64,000 nt of DNA from assembly GCF_036711975.1 (NCBI RefSeq), contig NC_091968.1:806001-870000 (forward strand). The letters are read 5' to 3'. Made by a program: the position numbers and the translations under genes. Shown here piece by piece: positions 28,601 through 49,674 of this stretch. The DNA is from Onthophagus taurus (lineage: Eukaryota; Arthropoda; Insecta; Coleoptera; Scarabaeidae). The first letter of the stretch is position 1, and the number at the start of each line of letters is the position of its first letter. Under the pieces are notes generated by a model. It made no database searches. It was given only the letters and a program-made list of their open reading frames with translations, and was not told the origin of the DNA.

Positions 28601-31600
28601 AAAGCCTTGGCAAGTTGAAAGTTACGAAGACGTAACGAGTTCTCAACATTGGGGCGATTCAAGATCGAGTGCCTCTCAATTATTATTGAGCCAACGAGCT
28701 CAATCTACTTCAGCGCTTGATTTAAATACACCCACCGATATCGATAAATTAAGAAGTCTTTTACCTTCTTACCGACCAGCTCCTGATTATGAAACGGCTA
28801 TGCAACAAAAGTATCGTAACTCTGCCGGGAATGTGCAAGGTAGAGAACCGATTAGGAGTGCTCATACGATGTTGTATAGTTCTCAACCGGAAATACATCA
28901 AACGGAAGCGTTTGCGGCGCATATGTACCCTGATGTTACTCATAATAACATCGAACAAAAAGGTTTTAACGCTGGTTATCAACAATCGCAGATTGAGAAT
29001 CATTCTAATATAGCGGATATGGTGGAAAAGATGAGGTTATTACATCTTTATAAACCCCCACCTCCTTACCCAACAAATAGGATTAGTTCGAGTTCTACAC
29101 CGGATTTAGCTGGGATTTCTCAACAGACTAAACCACATTTAAACTTTTTTAATAATATTGTATCCGGATCTAGTCCAGATTTAGTTTCAACAGGTAAACA
29201 AAAATTAAATATTAATTGTTATTGTTAAAATAATGCGTGATCGTTTTATAAACTTGTATTTTTTTTTTTGTTACAAAAGCGTAACTAACAACTACGTTAT
29301 ATATTATCTATTTGATTGCTCCTAAACCATTATCTTAACTAAACCACCCGCTAGATGGCGTTACCAAATTATTAATAAATATATATAATCTATTAACAAT
29401 TACTAGCTCCCTTTTACTGCATATTAAGCTAGGCAGGTTTCTTCGACGTAGCAGTTTACAATATTTATTTGTAAATATTTGTTAATGTATATTCAATTTT
29501 TTTTTAAGGTAATTTTATAAATCAACAATACATAAAGCATTACGGCCAAGCTTTGTATGCAAATCAACCTTCACATCCAGTACATCGTTCTCATAGTTAC
29601 TTACCACCACAACATGGAACATACGAAAATTTATCGTCGATTTTTAATAATAACATGCTTGGTAGACAACCTCAAGCTGTTATAATGGAAAATCCGAACA
29701 TAACGAAGCACATAAAAAAAGTATATGATGAACACGGAAATATAATTTATTGCATGCCTGCTAATATGAAACAAATCCTTCAAGAAAATCAACTCCCATC
29801 AACCGGATTTGTTGTAACAAGAAATCAAAATGCAATTGTGGCTCATTCGCCAGAATTAAACGGCTCAACCGAACCGATTTATGAAAATATTCCATTACCA
29901 TGGCAAAATAATGGCCAAATGAGAGCTCGAACGCAAAGTATTCATTCGGCGCCGGAAGTGAGCCAAGTTGTTAATCAAACGGTGGTTAATGCGATTCAAT
30001 CAAAAGTTAATTTACCGCAAATTAATCACCCAAGTAAAGAGAATTTATACGCAAATATAAGTAGTCACTCGTCAAAAACTGAGTTAAATAAACAATCTTC
30101 CTTAACAAACTTAAACGAAATTAAAATTTTTAATAAATCTAATCAAAATTTAAATCTTTTACAACAACAACAAAACGAACAAAATCAAATTAGAAGTCGA
30201 ACTAATACGTTTTTAATGCACACGAAACCGAGTCAAAACACGCAATCAAATATGATGACTGTTTCACCAACGACTAGTAATTTTAATGATTCCTCTGTTA
30301 CTGATGGTTCGGGGGACGTTACTGTTTCTTCTTCGGGTAGTAGTAATGTTAGTAAGAAAAAGAAACGTTGGGGGATATTAATTGGGAGAAGTAAATCGAG
30401 TGAAAAGGTTAAAAGTGCTACTTTGGGTAGAGAAAAAGATAAAAATAAGGAAAAGCAACAAAATAATAATAGACATAGATGGTCGACGGGTTTGCCGAGA
30501 TTACAACATCCACTTCCGCCATCTATTAGCAAAGAAACAATGTGCCAATTATTAGAAAATAAATTAACTGATAATCATTTATTTTTTGAATTCGATAAGA
30601 TACCCAAAAAGAAACAAAATGCCGATTTTACAACTGCTTTACTTCCGGAAAATGGACTTTTTAATCATTTTAAAGATGTTCTTCCATACGAGGATAATCG
30701 ATTACGATTGACACCTTCCAAAGATAATAAATACGGATATATTAATGCTTCACATATAACTGTATGTAATTTTATGTTTAAAAATTCACTATAATTAATG
30801 ATTTTTTAATTTTTAGGCTACTGTTGGTAGTAAACAGCGCTTTTACATCGCAGCTCAAGGTCCATCGATAAAAACCCTTCCATTTTTTTGGCAATGCATT
30901 TGGGAATCGGAAGTTTACCTTTTGGTTCAATTGACGGATCCAACAGAAGATTTAAATTATTTACCAGACGCAAATGAAAGATGCATAGATGTCGGACAAG
31001 TAATTACCTTTAATTTTAAGCAGTTTTATGTATACATTTTTAATTCGAATCTATTTTATTTAGGATTATCAAGTATGGTGGGAATTTTCTCAAAAAACCG
31101 GCCATTGTATAACAAGCAAAGTGAGGTTATGTCATGTAACCTCGCGGAGATATCGAACATTGTGGCATTTGCACTATACAGATTGGGGTGATCAAGGTTG
31201 TCCACATGCAGTGGCGCATTTTCTGGGTTTTCTTGAAGAATTACAGTCCGTTCAACAACATTCAATGTCAGAGATACCACCTGGACATAACAAAAATCCT
31301 CCGGTTTTAGTTCATTGTACCGCTGGAGTTGGCAGGACTGGGTTAACAATTTTATGCGATTTATTACTTTATACAGTTGATCATAATCAGGTAAAAAAAT
31401 TATTTACAGTGATTCATAAATGTTTCATACACCCCACATTATTATTATTATTGCTGAGGGGAGCGATAATCGTCACCGCGACCTATAAGGTCTATTGTAA
31501 CTTCAGCCCTCCAAAAGGTTAAGGCAAATGTAGGTCCTTAATGAACCTTAGTATTGCTCCAAGGTCTTGTTCCTTTATGTTGGTAGGTGTCAAAAGGGCT

Positions 31601-34600
31601 TTTCCGAAAAATTTTTGTCTTAGGCGACGCAATTACACAGTATAGGGTAAACGCACCAGTGTTTGACCTATTAAGGATATTTTAATGTCAGTGTTTGACC
31701 GAGTCATATTATTTTTCTTGTAGATCCCTCTGCCTTTACATAAAATGATCAAAATATGATCAAATACACATCTGATTCATTTAAAGTTGCTTACCCTACA
31801 TATAAAATATAACATCATAAAGTAATATTTTTTAAAATTAAAAAGAATAACTGTATTTCGCATTCAGTGTTTGACCACTTTGATTAAATGTTTATACTTT
31901 TTGACTCTTTAAATGGAGCAAAATGTTCTTGACTTAACTTTTCACCCAAATTTTGTGTTTTCCAACTGGTTTTTGTAACAGGACTGCTGAATGAAACAAC
32001 CATTCAACCAGTAGCATTTCTTCATCAGAATTTAAAAATGCTGGTGGGCTCATTTTCAAATTGCATTGGTATTTTTCCTTCTTCTTTATAAATAAGAGTT
32101 GACTTTGGTACATTAAACATCTTGGCTGCTTTTTCATAAGATAAACCCCTACTTCTTGCATCGAAAGCCTTTTGAAGATGAGAGGCTTCGTTGTCATATT
32201 GGTACTGAAAAAAGTGAACCTGATTTATATTTGCTAAATTTTCCATATAGATTTTCCATTTTTGATAATAATTGACCACTATAAGAGTCAGTGTTTGACC
32301 TACCTTTTATCCTTTTAATTTTACAGATTGATTACTGTTTAAGTGTGTTCAATTACTTTTATTGTTATAAAAAAGGCTTAAAAAAAATAGAAAAAAACCA
32401 AACATTTACACTTATATTTATATTAGGCTTAAATATTTATAAAATTCAAAATCGGTTAAAAAACTCAGTGTTTGACGTGTTTATGTCCTATAAATGACCA
32501 AAAGAAGAATCAGTAATTGACCGCATATTTAAACTGATTGTATCTTACTTTTAAAGTATAAAAGTTTTGGTCAAATACTAAACAGTTTAAGCAGCAAGTT
32601 TTAAAAACAGGTATTACACATTTTTCCATTTTATTAATCAAATATAAATACTTGTGAGATTATACCACAACCAATTCGTCTAGTATTTGACCATTTGGTC
32701 AAACACTAATTTTTAATTAAATTTAGAACTACTAGTCTTTGACCGCCTTTATTTTAACAAATAATTAATTAAAGCGGTAATTTTTTAATACAACCAATAA
32801 AAAACATTATTAAATCACTGGCAAACAAAAAAAAACCACCATACATGCAAAAATGGCTGAATAATACGACCTTGTTTAGGCGAATTTCTAAACATAAAAA
32901 TTACCATTTTTAGCACGATGTGAGTAGGCCGGCAGTTAGCGCAAATTAAACAACAAGAACTCAAGAACGGTATGATCGTAGACTTTTTGCGTAGTAGGAG
33001 GTGGAGAAGAGACTGGTGGCTATTTGTGGACAGATTTATTTTTTTTTATATATTCCTTGGAACCTTATTTTTAAATTTTTTTTACAAAAACGGTCAAACA
33101 CTGACCAACGGTCAATTACTGGCTTTTTACCCTATGTTCATCTGTTTCTGACTCGTTGTTGCAAAGTCGACAAGTTCGACCGTTAACTTGTCCAATGTGG
33201 AAGAGGTGGTATTTTAGGGCCAGGAAACATGAGAGCGTCCTTAGATACCCTGTGCTGAGGCATAAAACCTCAAATTCAGGAATAGTGCCATACTGGTTAC
33301 CCAATTTATACAACCCATCATCATTACATTCAAGTACAACCATTAAAACATTGGGGAAGTCGCCTCTACCTCTGTCAACGTCAGGAATTTTCTGACGTTT
33401 TTTCTGATACCTATTTTGCACACAGGAAACTTTTTGTTCGATAATTCTGTCATTTTATTTGCTTGTACTATGTCTTGTATTTGTAATGAATTTTTTGTGC
33501 CTATCTATTAGTATCTATTGTCTGTCGTTTCATACATAGGTCACATTTTCCATTTTTGTTTTGATTACAAAGCTCACAACCTGTTCTTTTTTCTGCTGCT
33601 TCTCCTACAGACTCTTTCTCGTTTACATCTGTAATTGTTTCAACATCATTTCTGTCTCCCTCCAACATCTTACGAATTTGTTCCAAGTGTTCCTCGTTTT
33701 CTATATTTTCAACTATATCAGTTATTATTATTATTGCTGCCGGGCTGAGGAGGGCGGCCCCTCTCGTTACCGCGACCTATAAGATCTATTGTAACTTTAG
33801 CCCTCCAAAGGTTTAGGGCAAATGTAGGTCCTTAATGAACCTTAGTATTGTCCTGAGGTCTTGAACCTTTATGTCGGTAGGTAACAGGGGAGTTTTACCG
33901 AAGACGTTGTGCCTTAGACGTCCTCTGGCGACGCAATTGCACAGTATATGTTCAGCAGTTTCTCAGCTTGTCCAATGTGGAAGAGGTGGTATTTTAGGGG
34001 CACATGGCCGGTTAGGTAGCCTGAGAGCGTTCTTAGATCCCCTTTGCTGAGGCATAAAACCTCTTTGGTTTTGTTTTGCGACTTGATCATACTCTTCGCT
34101 TGTCTGTGACCTGGAAGTTCTTTCCAGCGTAAGGCTATCTTTGAAGCCTCCCAGTTGTTGATTATTTGTTTTAGGTAGCTTTTTTGTAGTCCACATCCAG
34201 GTTGGGGTCCAATGAAGGGCGTGTTTGCTGCCTCTTTGGCCAGCTTGTCGGCCTTCTCATTGCCCTCAATGTTGCTGTGACCTGGAACCCACCATAGGGT
34301 AACATCATTGCCCCTAGCGAGTTCTCTCAGGTTGTTGGTGCACTCTCTGATCAGTGCGGAGCCACACGTGTAGGCCTGAATTGCCTTTAAGGCCCGCCTT
34401 AAAGTCGAGCCTTAGGCTCGACTGTCTGTGAAAATGTTTATGGATGCACCTTTTTGTCCCTTCTGTAGGTTCAAAGCGGTGCAGAAGTTTATAGCAAGAA
34501 CTTCTGCTTGGAAAATTGTTAAGTCCGAGCTGAGGGGCAATTTGATGTGGCTATTTGGTCCACTGATGCCCATGCCTACTCCAGATCTTACTGTCTTTGA

Positions 34601-37600
34601 GGCATCGGTGTACCAGGCTAGGGCTTCTCTTTTTAGTTGAGGCCCTCCTTTCGCCCAATCATCCCTGCTACTAAATATGACCTTATACGGTTGGTTGAAA
34701 TTGTATTCCGTCGGTATAAGGTCCGTTTTAATTTCAATCAGGTGATTTAGACATGGGTCTTTGAGGATCTCGAGGTGTCCTCTGAGATTACCCTGCATCA
34801 ACTTGAGTGAAGAAACTGTTTTCAGTGATAAGGCACTTAAGGCTGCCTCCTTTTGTATATATATGTGGAGCGGTGTGAGACCGAGTAGGGCTTCCAAAGC
34901 AGCCGTCGGACAGGATCTCATTGCACCCGTTATGTTAAGACATGCTAACCGCTGGATTTGTGCCAGCTGTTGTTGAGCTGTCTTATGTTTTGTTTTTGGC
35001 CACCAAACCAATGAGGCGTAGGCGACCATGGGTCTGATTATTGCTACGTAGGCCCAATGAGCCATTCGTGGTTTGAGACCCCAGTTCCTTCCTAGGAGCC
35101 TGCGGCAGATCTGGTTTGCCATGATGGCCTTTTTCCTCACCTTATCTAAGTGTGAGTTCCAGTTTAGTTTACTGTCAAGTCTTACCCCTAGGTATTTAGT
35201 TTCTGTTTTGAGGTTAATAGTTCTGCTTTCAATTGAGGGTGCTTTTATTTGTAGCTTCCTTCTCCGAGTGAAAGGGACTATTTCGATTTTATTGGGATTG
35301 ATGCTGAGCCCATTGCTTCTGCACCAAGTACTGGTGAGTAGTAGGGCTTTCTGCATTAGCTGAGTTATGATTGAATCATATTTACCTCGGATTGTGATTA
35401 CCAGGTCATCAGCATACCCTTGTATCTTAAATCCGTTTTTAGTTAGGGTGTTCATCAAGTCATCAACTACCAGGCACCATAATAGAGGTGATAGCACTCC
35501 CCCTTGGGGACATCCTCTTAGCGCCTTTATAGTCAGCGACTCGCCTCCCAGACTGGCTGTGATCTGCCGACTTTTCAACATGGCTATACACCACTTGATT
35601 GTCGACGGATGTATGTCTTTTACGTTTAAAGCCTTCTCTATGGATTCATATGAGGTGTTATCAAACGCACCCTCTATATCTATGAAAGCACAAAGGGCTA
35701 TCTCTTTGGTTGCAATTGCCTCCTCTAAGGTGCTAGTCAAAGCATGGAGAGCGGTAATTGTTGATTTTGCTTTCTGGTAAGCATGTTGGCTAGGGTGGAG
35801 TGGATTTGTGACAAGCACTCCATTCCTTAGGTATTGATCGATTACCTTTTCCATCCCTTTGAGGAGAAATGAAGTTAGGCTAATTGGTCTGTACGCCTTG
35901 GGGTCCGCGTTTGAACGCCTACCACCTTTAGGTATGAAGACCACCTTTACTTTCCTCCATAGAGTGGGTATATAGCTAAAGCTGTAGCTAGCTATATATA
36001 GGGATATTATTATTGGGAGAAGTTCTTCTAAGCCTTTTTGCAGAAAGATAGGCAGAATTCCATCTCCTCCAGGTGATTTTAGGGGCTTGAAATTCGAGAT
36101 AGCCCACCTTACTCTGTTGGGTGTGAAAATATTCCCAGCTGTGCTGCGAACCCTACCTGATGGACGGGTTATGTCCATTACTTCAGGGTCGGCATCTGCA
36201 TGGGGGCAGACTTTTGAGGAAGGAAAGTGTGTACTCAGTAGGAGCTCCAACGATTCCTTAGCATCCTCTGTATATTTACCATCTTGTTTGCATAGGTGGC
36301 CTAGATCAGTGTTGTGATCTTTTGCCAAGATCTTATGCAGACGAGCAACTGTAGGCGTATTGTCTATGCCTTCACAGAAGCTGCGCCAGGTTTTTCTTTT
36401 GGCTTTGCGGATAGCCAAGTTATATTCCGTTAGGGCTTTTCTATAGACATCCCATGTTTGCTCGAGTTTGGAATTCCTGACTTTATTATATAGTCTTCTA
36501 ACCATGACTCGCTGGTTTTCAAGGTCCTTGTTCCACCAAGGCACATTGGATTGTGCTCTTTTGTGTTTTATTGGACAGCTTGATTCATACGCACTATGTA
36601 TGAGATTGTTTAGGTGAACAGAGGCTATTTCGAGATCCTCTCTGCTTTCAATCTTTGTTTTGATTTCATCAACCTCTTCGTCGATGTGTCTACAAAAAGA
36701 GCACCAATCAGTGAGTGAGGGGATTCTGAATTCTGTTTGTTTTGTCATGTCAGTTTGCGATTTGCGAACTAAGGCGAGGCGTGGCTAGGCTTATGTCTAG
36801 CACCTCTTGTCGACTCTTGGTAACAAACTATCTCAGTTGAGGACTGTCTCAAGATCTTAGGCTTGCTTTTACATCACAACCGAACATAGCCTGGTAAGGT
36901 GACCTTTTAATTCCATGATGATAGGCTCTATTTTTCATAAGTTGTACAAATCTAAGTCCTTCTGACCACATTTGCAGTTCTCGTCTTCCATCCAAGTCAT
37001 CAGCATACTTTGAACATCTTGATTGGCACGTTCGACACTGCCCTGCGACTAGCTATGACGAGGTTTTTCCGTGCATAATTTTCAGACCTGGCCACATTTG
37101 CGTTAAACTTTCCACAACTCGATTAGCGAATTCCCTGCCAGTGACAGACTGGAGTATCTAAGTATCTAAGAGTATCTTCGATACTTCTTCAGCAGTTTTA
37201 CTTTGTACAGGACTTAGCTGTATGAATTTAGTGAGGTGGACCTGATAAACTAAAATAAGCTTGAAATTTCCGTCAGGATTTGTTTGCATGTCTATTAAGT
37301 CTACCTGACACCGACTATTGACAAGCACTCCATTCTTAGGGTATTGAAGGTTAATTGGTCTGTGTGCCTTGGGCTCGGCGTTTGAACGCCTACCACCTTT
37401 AGGCCTTTAGGTATGAAGACCACCTTTACTTTTCTCCATAGTGTAGGTATATAGCTGAAGCTATAGCTTGTCCGTAAAGTAACGGATATAGGCGATAAAA
37501 TCATTTTAAACGGTTTATGGAAAAATCCCTGAAACGGGTCTAAAGATTTAAATTTTTTGCAACTGTTTGGTGTAGATTTTAAATTTCTTCCGCCATTTTT

Positions 37601-38906
37601 AAGCGAGTTATGACGTCAGCGGTATTTTTTTCAAATGGCAATCCCCCATTTTTATTACGGAATATAAAAGAATATTTTTTTCTGAATCTAGTACAATCAA
37701 TATTAATATTGCTTACATAAGAAAATTTTCGAGAAAAATTACTTTAAAGTTTAACTACTTCAGATTTGTTGACATGATGACAATACATGAAACAATTTCC
37801 TAAGTGTCAAAAACTAATTTAGTAAGTAGTTAACCTCTTTAATACAACATATCCTGATCGCCAACTCATTAGCCTAAGTATGGTGAGCCTAGCTGTGACT
37901 AAATTTAAACAGCATGGCCATCTCTCGAAGTCTGGCCTACTAAATGTTTCAAGGGAAGTTCAACAAATCGAGGTTTTGGCTGGGTAAGAAAACCCTCATG
38001 TTACTGTAAGGAGTATTGCGTCTAATTTGGACATTAGTAAATCAACGGTTCATAAAATTTTAAAACCCGCAAAATATCATTCCCATAAAGTAAACCTGAT
38101 TCACGAGCAATGAATTGTAGTTTTTGCAACGATGACGCAGACTTTGTCAAAAACATAATTTTTTCGACGAAGGGACATTTACATTGAGTGGACAAGTAAA
38201 TAGACAAACTTGTCTGTATTGCGCTACCGAAAAACCAAATTAGCCAAGGAAGTCGCACACCCAATATCCGCAAGAGAGTCTTAGTGATGAAACCTTAAGT
38301 GGAAAGAGATGTTTAAATTTTTTCAAAGCGATGTCATTCCTTCCATGTCGATAATGTTGACACAACTCAATTCCAACCGCATTTATTCCAACAAGATGGC
38401 GCGCCACCACACTTCAAGAAGCTTTACTAAATCAGTTTTTGACACTCAGGGAATTGTTTACAATAATTGGTTGCCATAGTTACTCATGGCTATTGCTATT
38501 TTTATCATTATACAAATTTGAAGTAATTTTTTCTAACTACTTTAAGTAGTTTTCATAACTCGTTTAAAAATGGCGGAAAAAATTTGAAAACTACACCAAC
38601 AAATTGCAAAAAACTTTAATCTTTAGACCCGTTTCAGGGATTTTTCCATAAACCGTTTATTATGATTTTATCGCCTATATCCGTTACTTTACGGACATAC
38701 TGTATAGGGATATTATTACTGGGAGCACATACTGTAGAATAAAAAAAATTAATATATATTTTTTTTTTTTTTTTTAGGAAGTGGATATTCCTCGTGTTGT
38801 TGGTTTATTAAGACATCAAAGGGCTTACATGGTACAAACGATAGCCCAATATCGATTTGTTTATTCATTATTAATTCATTATTTAAAGCAAACAAGGCTT
38901 ATTTAA
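22603..38906 (+). CDS. Pez: Pez, FERM-domain tyrosine phosphatase (PTPN14/PTPN21 type)
   Basis: Seven exons join in frame: 22603-23124, 23180-23424, 28376-29193, 29509-30761, 30817-30999, 31064-31390 and 38778-38906, giving 1158 residues. The start MPFKLKLKKSRHY is the usual start of the family. Order: FERM domain (about 20-310, ending WKFCVLQHQFYR), a long low-complexity linker with a PPPY WW-binding motif (Tyr about 487) and a basic KKKKRWGILIGR patch, then a C-terminal phosphatase domain with HCTAGVGRTG (catalytic Cys about 1092) and the Q-loop region QTIAQYRFVY. Two departures from classical PTPs: no Tyr in the substrate loop (NRLRL), also seen in relatives, and WGD instead of WPD at 1048-1050. 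The family acts in Hippo growth control and at cell junctions. Introns 2 and 6 (4.95 and 7.39 kb) are full of repeats. Confidence 0.96.
24115..24884. mobile_element. Palindromic MITE, 770 bp
   Basis: The inverted ends CAGGGTGCCCATTATGTATG and their complement are flanked by TA. The arms match almost throughout, including GGCTCATTTGATAAAGATTA-like and AACAAATGAG blocks, so each strand could fold into a hairpin of roughly 385 bp per arm. No coding capacity. Confidence 0.88.
25190..25670. repeat. 121-bp tandem repeat, four copies
   Basis: The block beginning GAATGTTAGGTAAGGTTAGT recurs at 25192, 25313, 25435 and 25556. Each copy contains TTGTTTACAAACATTAATTA and two ATTATAGCGTGAAG sub-blocks. 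Copies differ at only a few positions. The last copy is cut by the end of the foldback element. Confidence 0.9.
25800..28165. repeat. 173-bp satellite array in Pez intron 2, tetrameric duplication
   Basis: About 13 to 14 monomers. GTTATAA recurs at 25824, 25997, 26171, 26344, 26517 and 26690, a 173-bp step. A four-monomer block of 692 bp is repeated: the variants AAAATTTTAGATT, TCGGTTATAAATG, CAGGTATAAATG and GATGTCTCTTGAAACG occur in the same order at 26690-27382 and 27382-28074. The last monomer is truncated at about 28160, close to exon 3. Confidence 0.95.
31645..33132 (-). mobile_element. Pogo-like transposon with repeated TTTGACC motifs
   Basis: The ends are GGGTAAACGCACCAGTGTTT and, inverted, GGGTAAAAAGCCAGTAATTG, with TA on both sides. 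The second LINE copy (33945-33970) shows the empty site CACAGTATATGTTC, so the boundaries and the TA duplication are exact. About ten copies of a CAGTGTTTGACC-like motif occur along the 1488-bp element in both orientations. Confidence 0.9.
31930..32279 (-). pseudogene. Pogo/Tigger-type transposase DNA-binding remnant
   Basis: On the minus strand, LQKAFDARSRGLSYEKAAKM and FNVPKSTLI form a psq-type helix-turn-helix. After a frameshift come FLNSDEEMLLVEWLF and GKHKIW, the start of the CENP-B-type second DNA-binding domain. The catalytic (DDE) part is absent. This agrees with the TA target site of the surrounding element. Confidence 0.75.
33276..33721 (-). pseudogene. KRBA2/SCAND3-like integrase transposon, C-terminal half
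   Basis: On the minus strand HLEQIRKMLEGDRND leads to a zinc-knuckle-like CELCNQNKNGKCDLC, then KIPDVDRGRGDFPNVLMVV and LYKLGNQYGTIPEF. This order is found in the C-terminal part of KRBA2/SCAND3-type proteins, which derive from an integrase transposon. The frame then runs straight into the LINE fragment at 33275, so that LINE inserted into this gene. Its other half is at 36856-37318. Confidence 0.65.
33960..34411 (-). pseudogene. LINE RNase H C-terminus and tail
   Basis: After the TAA the same protein continues: LRRALKAIQAYTCGSALIRE, then WVPGHSNIEGNEKADKLAKE, which supplies the last catalytic His and Asp of RNase H. It ends with LSGYLTGHVPLKYHLFHIGQ, the start of the C-terminal zinc-binding part. 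The remaining ~230 bases are 3' untranslated region. Confidence 0.8.
34412..36748 (-). pseudogene. LINE reverse transcriptase and RNase H
   Basis: An open frame of 778 codons. Reverse transcriptase motifs: LKSPGGDGILP, VVFIPKGGRR, AYRPISLTSFLLKGMEK, FIDIEGAFDNTSY (motif A), GCPQGGVLSPLLW, and YADDLVI (motif C). RNase H follows: WYTDASKTVRSGVGMGISG (first Asp), FQAEVLAI (Glu) and INIFTDSRA (second Asp). The frame then hits a TAA that lies inside a short palindrome (see findings). The upstream start is arbitrary, because the endonuclease half is missing. Except for that stop the frame is undamaged, so the insertion is fairly recent. Confidence 0.88.
36856..37318 (-). pseudogene. KRBA2/SCAND3-like integrase transposon, integrase half
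   Basis: On the minus strand RCQVDLIDMQTNPDGNFKLI starts an integrase core (first Asp in V-D-L-I). It continues as YQVHLTKFIQLSPVQSKTAE and EVSKIL. After frameshifts come REFANRVVESLTQMWPGLKI and SPYQAMFGCDVKASLR, where the LINE begins. Stops and shifts make it inactive. At the other side it joins LINE fragment 3. Confidence 0.7.
37319..38735 (-). mobile_element. I-type LINE, third fragment, split by a mariner-like element
   Basis: 37319-37468 and about 38702-38735 match the LINE at about 35800-36030 (the region encoding the segment around VVFIPKG). The two parts are contiguous in that LINE, for example the TATAGGGATATTATTA block after the gap, so the element at 37469-38697 inserted here. 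Confidence 0.75.
37469..38697 (+). mobile_element. Mariner-like element with long inverted repeats
   Basis: The inverted ends TGTCCGTAAAGTAACGGATA match for more than 150 bp on both sides. Inside on the plus strand are a helix-turn-helix remnant (NLDISKSTVHKILKP) and, near 38385-38420, FQQDGAPPHF, the segment around the second catalytic aspartate. Stops and frameshifts are frequent. The terminus differs from the CAGGG type of the other elements. Confidence 0.75.
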
Positions 38907-39913
38907 GAAAAAAAATTAAACATAAAATTTATTAATTAATTTAAAGTATATATGAACAAATTTTTGATTTCAATCGAATTAAAACATTTAAGGCAGCTAC
39001 TTTAAATGAGAAAGAACAAATTTTAACAAAATAATCAACTAATAACGAACACTTTATTACTGAAGGCTGTGTATTATAAAATAACTGCAACTGAAACCGT
39101 CGATTAAAATTCCATTGTGATTAAAATTAAGTGCCTTTTTCACATTACAACAAAGATTAGTTATTGAATTTTTAAATGGTATTAATGAGGCAACTTTGAA
39201 ACTTTATTTAATAATTGCTGCTGTTGTGCAGTTTTAAATATATTTAAGTACTAAAATAATTAAAGTTTTAATTATGTATAAAATTAAAATAACTGTGTGT
39301 AAATCAAAAAAGTATTAAAATTATTGATGTGGTATTATTTAATTTCCATTAAAAAAATAACAAATTTATTTGGGTACATTTTATTCATTATGTTCTACAA
39401 AATATAGGATGAAAATTTAAAAAAAAAAACGTATCTGTGTTACACCTCTATGAATAACTTATGTATTCAGCCGAGAGAAATAACAGTTGAAAAAATTTAT
39501 AATAAAAAAACAAATTGAAATACACATTTACAAGAATCTTTCATATATATTAAGAGAATCTCGAACATTCGAACAACAAATTTTTCTTATTTACTTTTAA
39601 TAGAAAAATATTTTTTTCCAAAACAAATATAAGCAAACTTATCAGAACTTCAGAATACTTAATCCGTTGCTACATATCATAATAATAATAATATATTTCA
39701 TAATTTTTCTTCCATAATTTCAACATGTGTATTTACAATAATCCTTAAAAATTAGACGAAAAATAAAATAAAAAAAAAAGGTTGCGATAATCTTAACCGT
39801 TTACAAAAAGGATTTGGGATGAGAGGAAATAGAACGTTTTTAACTCAGCACCAAGAATTAAATATAGTTATACAATTAACGTTCTGAAGAAACCGTAAAA
39901 TCAAAACATTTTT
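38907..39913. other. Pez and Scm 3' untranslated regions
   Basis: About 1 kb of AT-rich sequence lies between two convergent stop codons. No gene or repeat is recognised. Several AATAAA-like signals occur on both strands, so I cannot say where either transcript ends. Confidence 0.5.

Positions 39914-49674
<9,761 letters not shown>

Larger units (their letters stand above)
31436..33275 (-). mobile_element. I-type LINE, 3' fragment in Pez intron 6
   Basis: On the minus strand this is the 3' end of the LINE that lies at 33722-36855: both share the block around GGCAAATGTAGGTCCTTAAT and an (AAT)n tail (ATTATTATTATTATT on the plus strand, from 31438). It is truncated at its 5' side near 33275 and is interrupted by the pogo-like element at 31645-33132. 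Confidence 0.8.
33722..36855 (-). mobile_element. I-type LINE with RNase H, 5'-truncated
   Basis: On the minus strand the element runs from about 36855 to an (AAT)n tail at about 33722-33736, the type of tail used by the I element. It contains a reverse transcriptase and an RNase H domain but no endonuclease, so it is 5'-truncated. It separates the two halves of the KRBA2-like gene and is therefore younger. Confidence 0.85.

Noticed and set aside
29553-30794. Frame beginning MYANQPSHP as a separate gene
   Set aside because: It is exon 4 of Pez. The frame closes exactly with exons 3 and 5 through GT-AG junctions, and the apparent end is intron read-through.
35073-35780. Plus-strand open frames of about 96 and 137 codons
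   Set aside because: Antisense shadows of the LINE polymerase, which has clear motifs on the minus strand.
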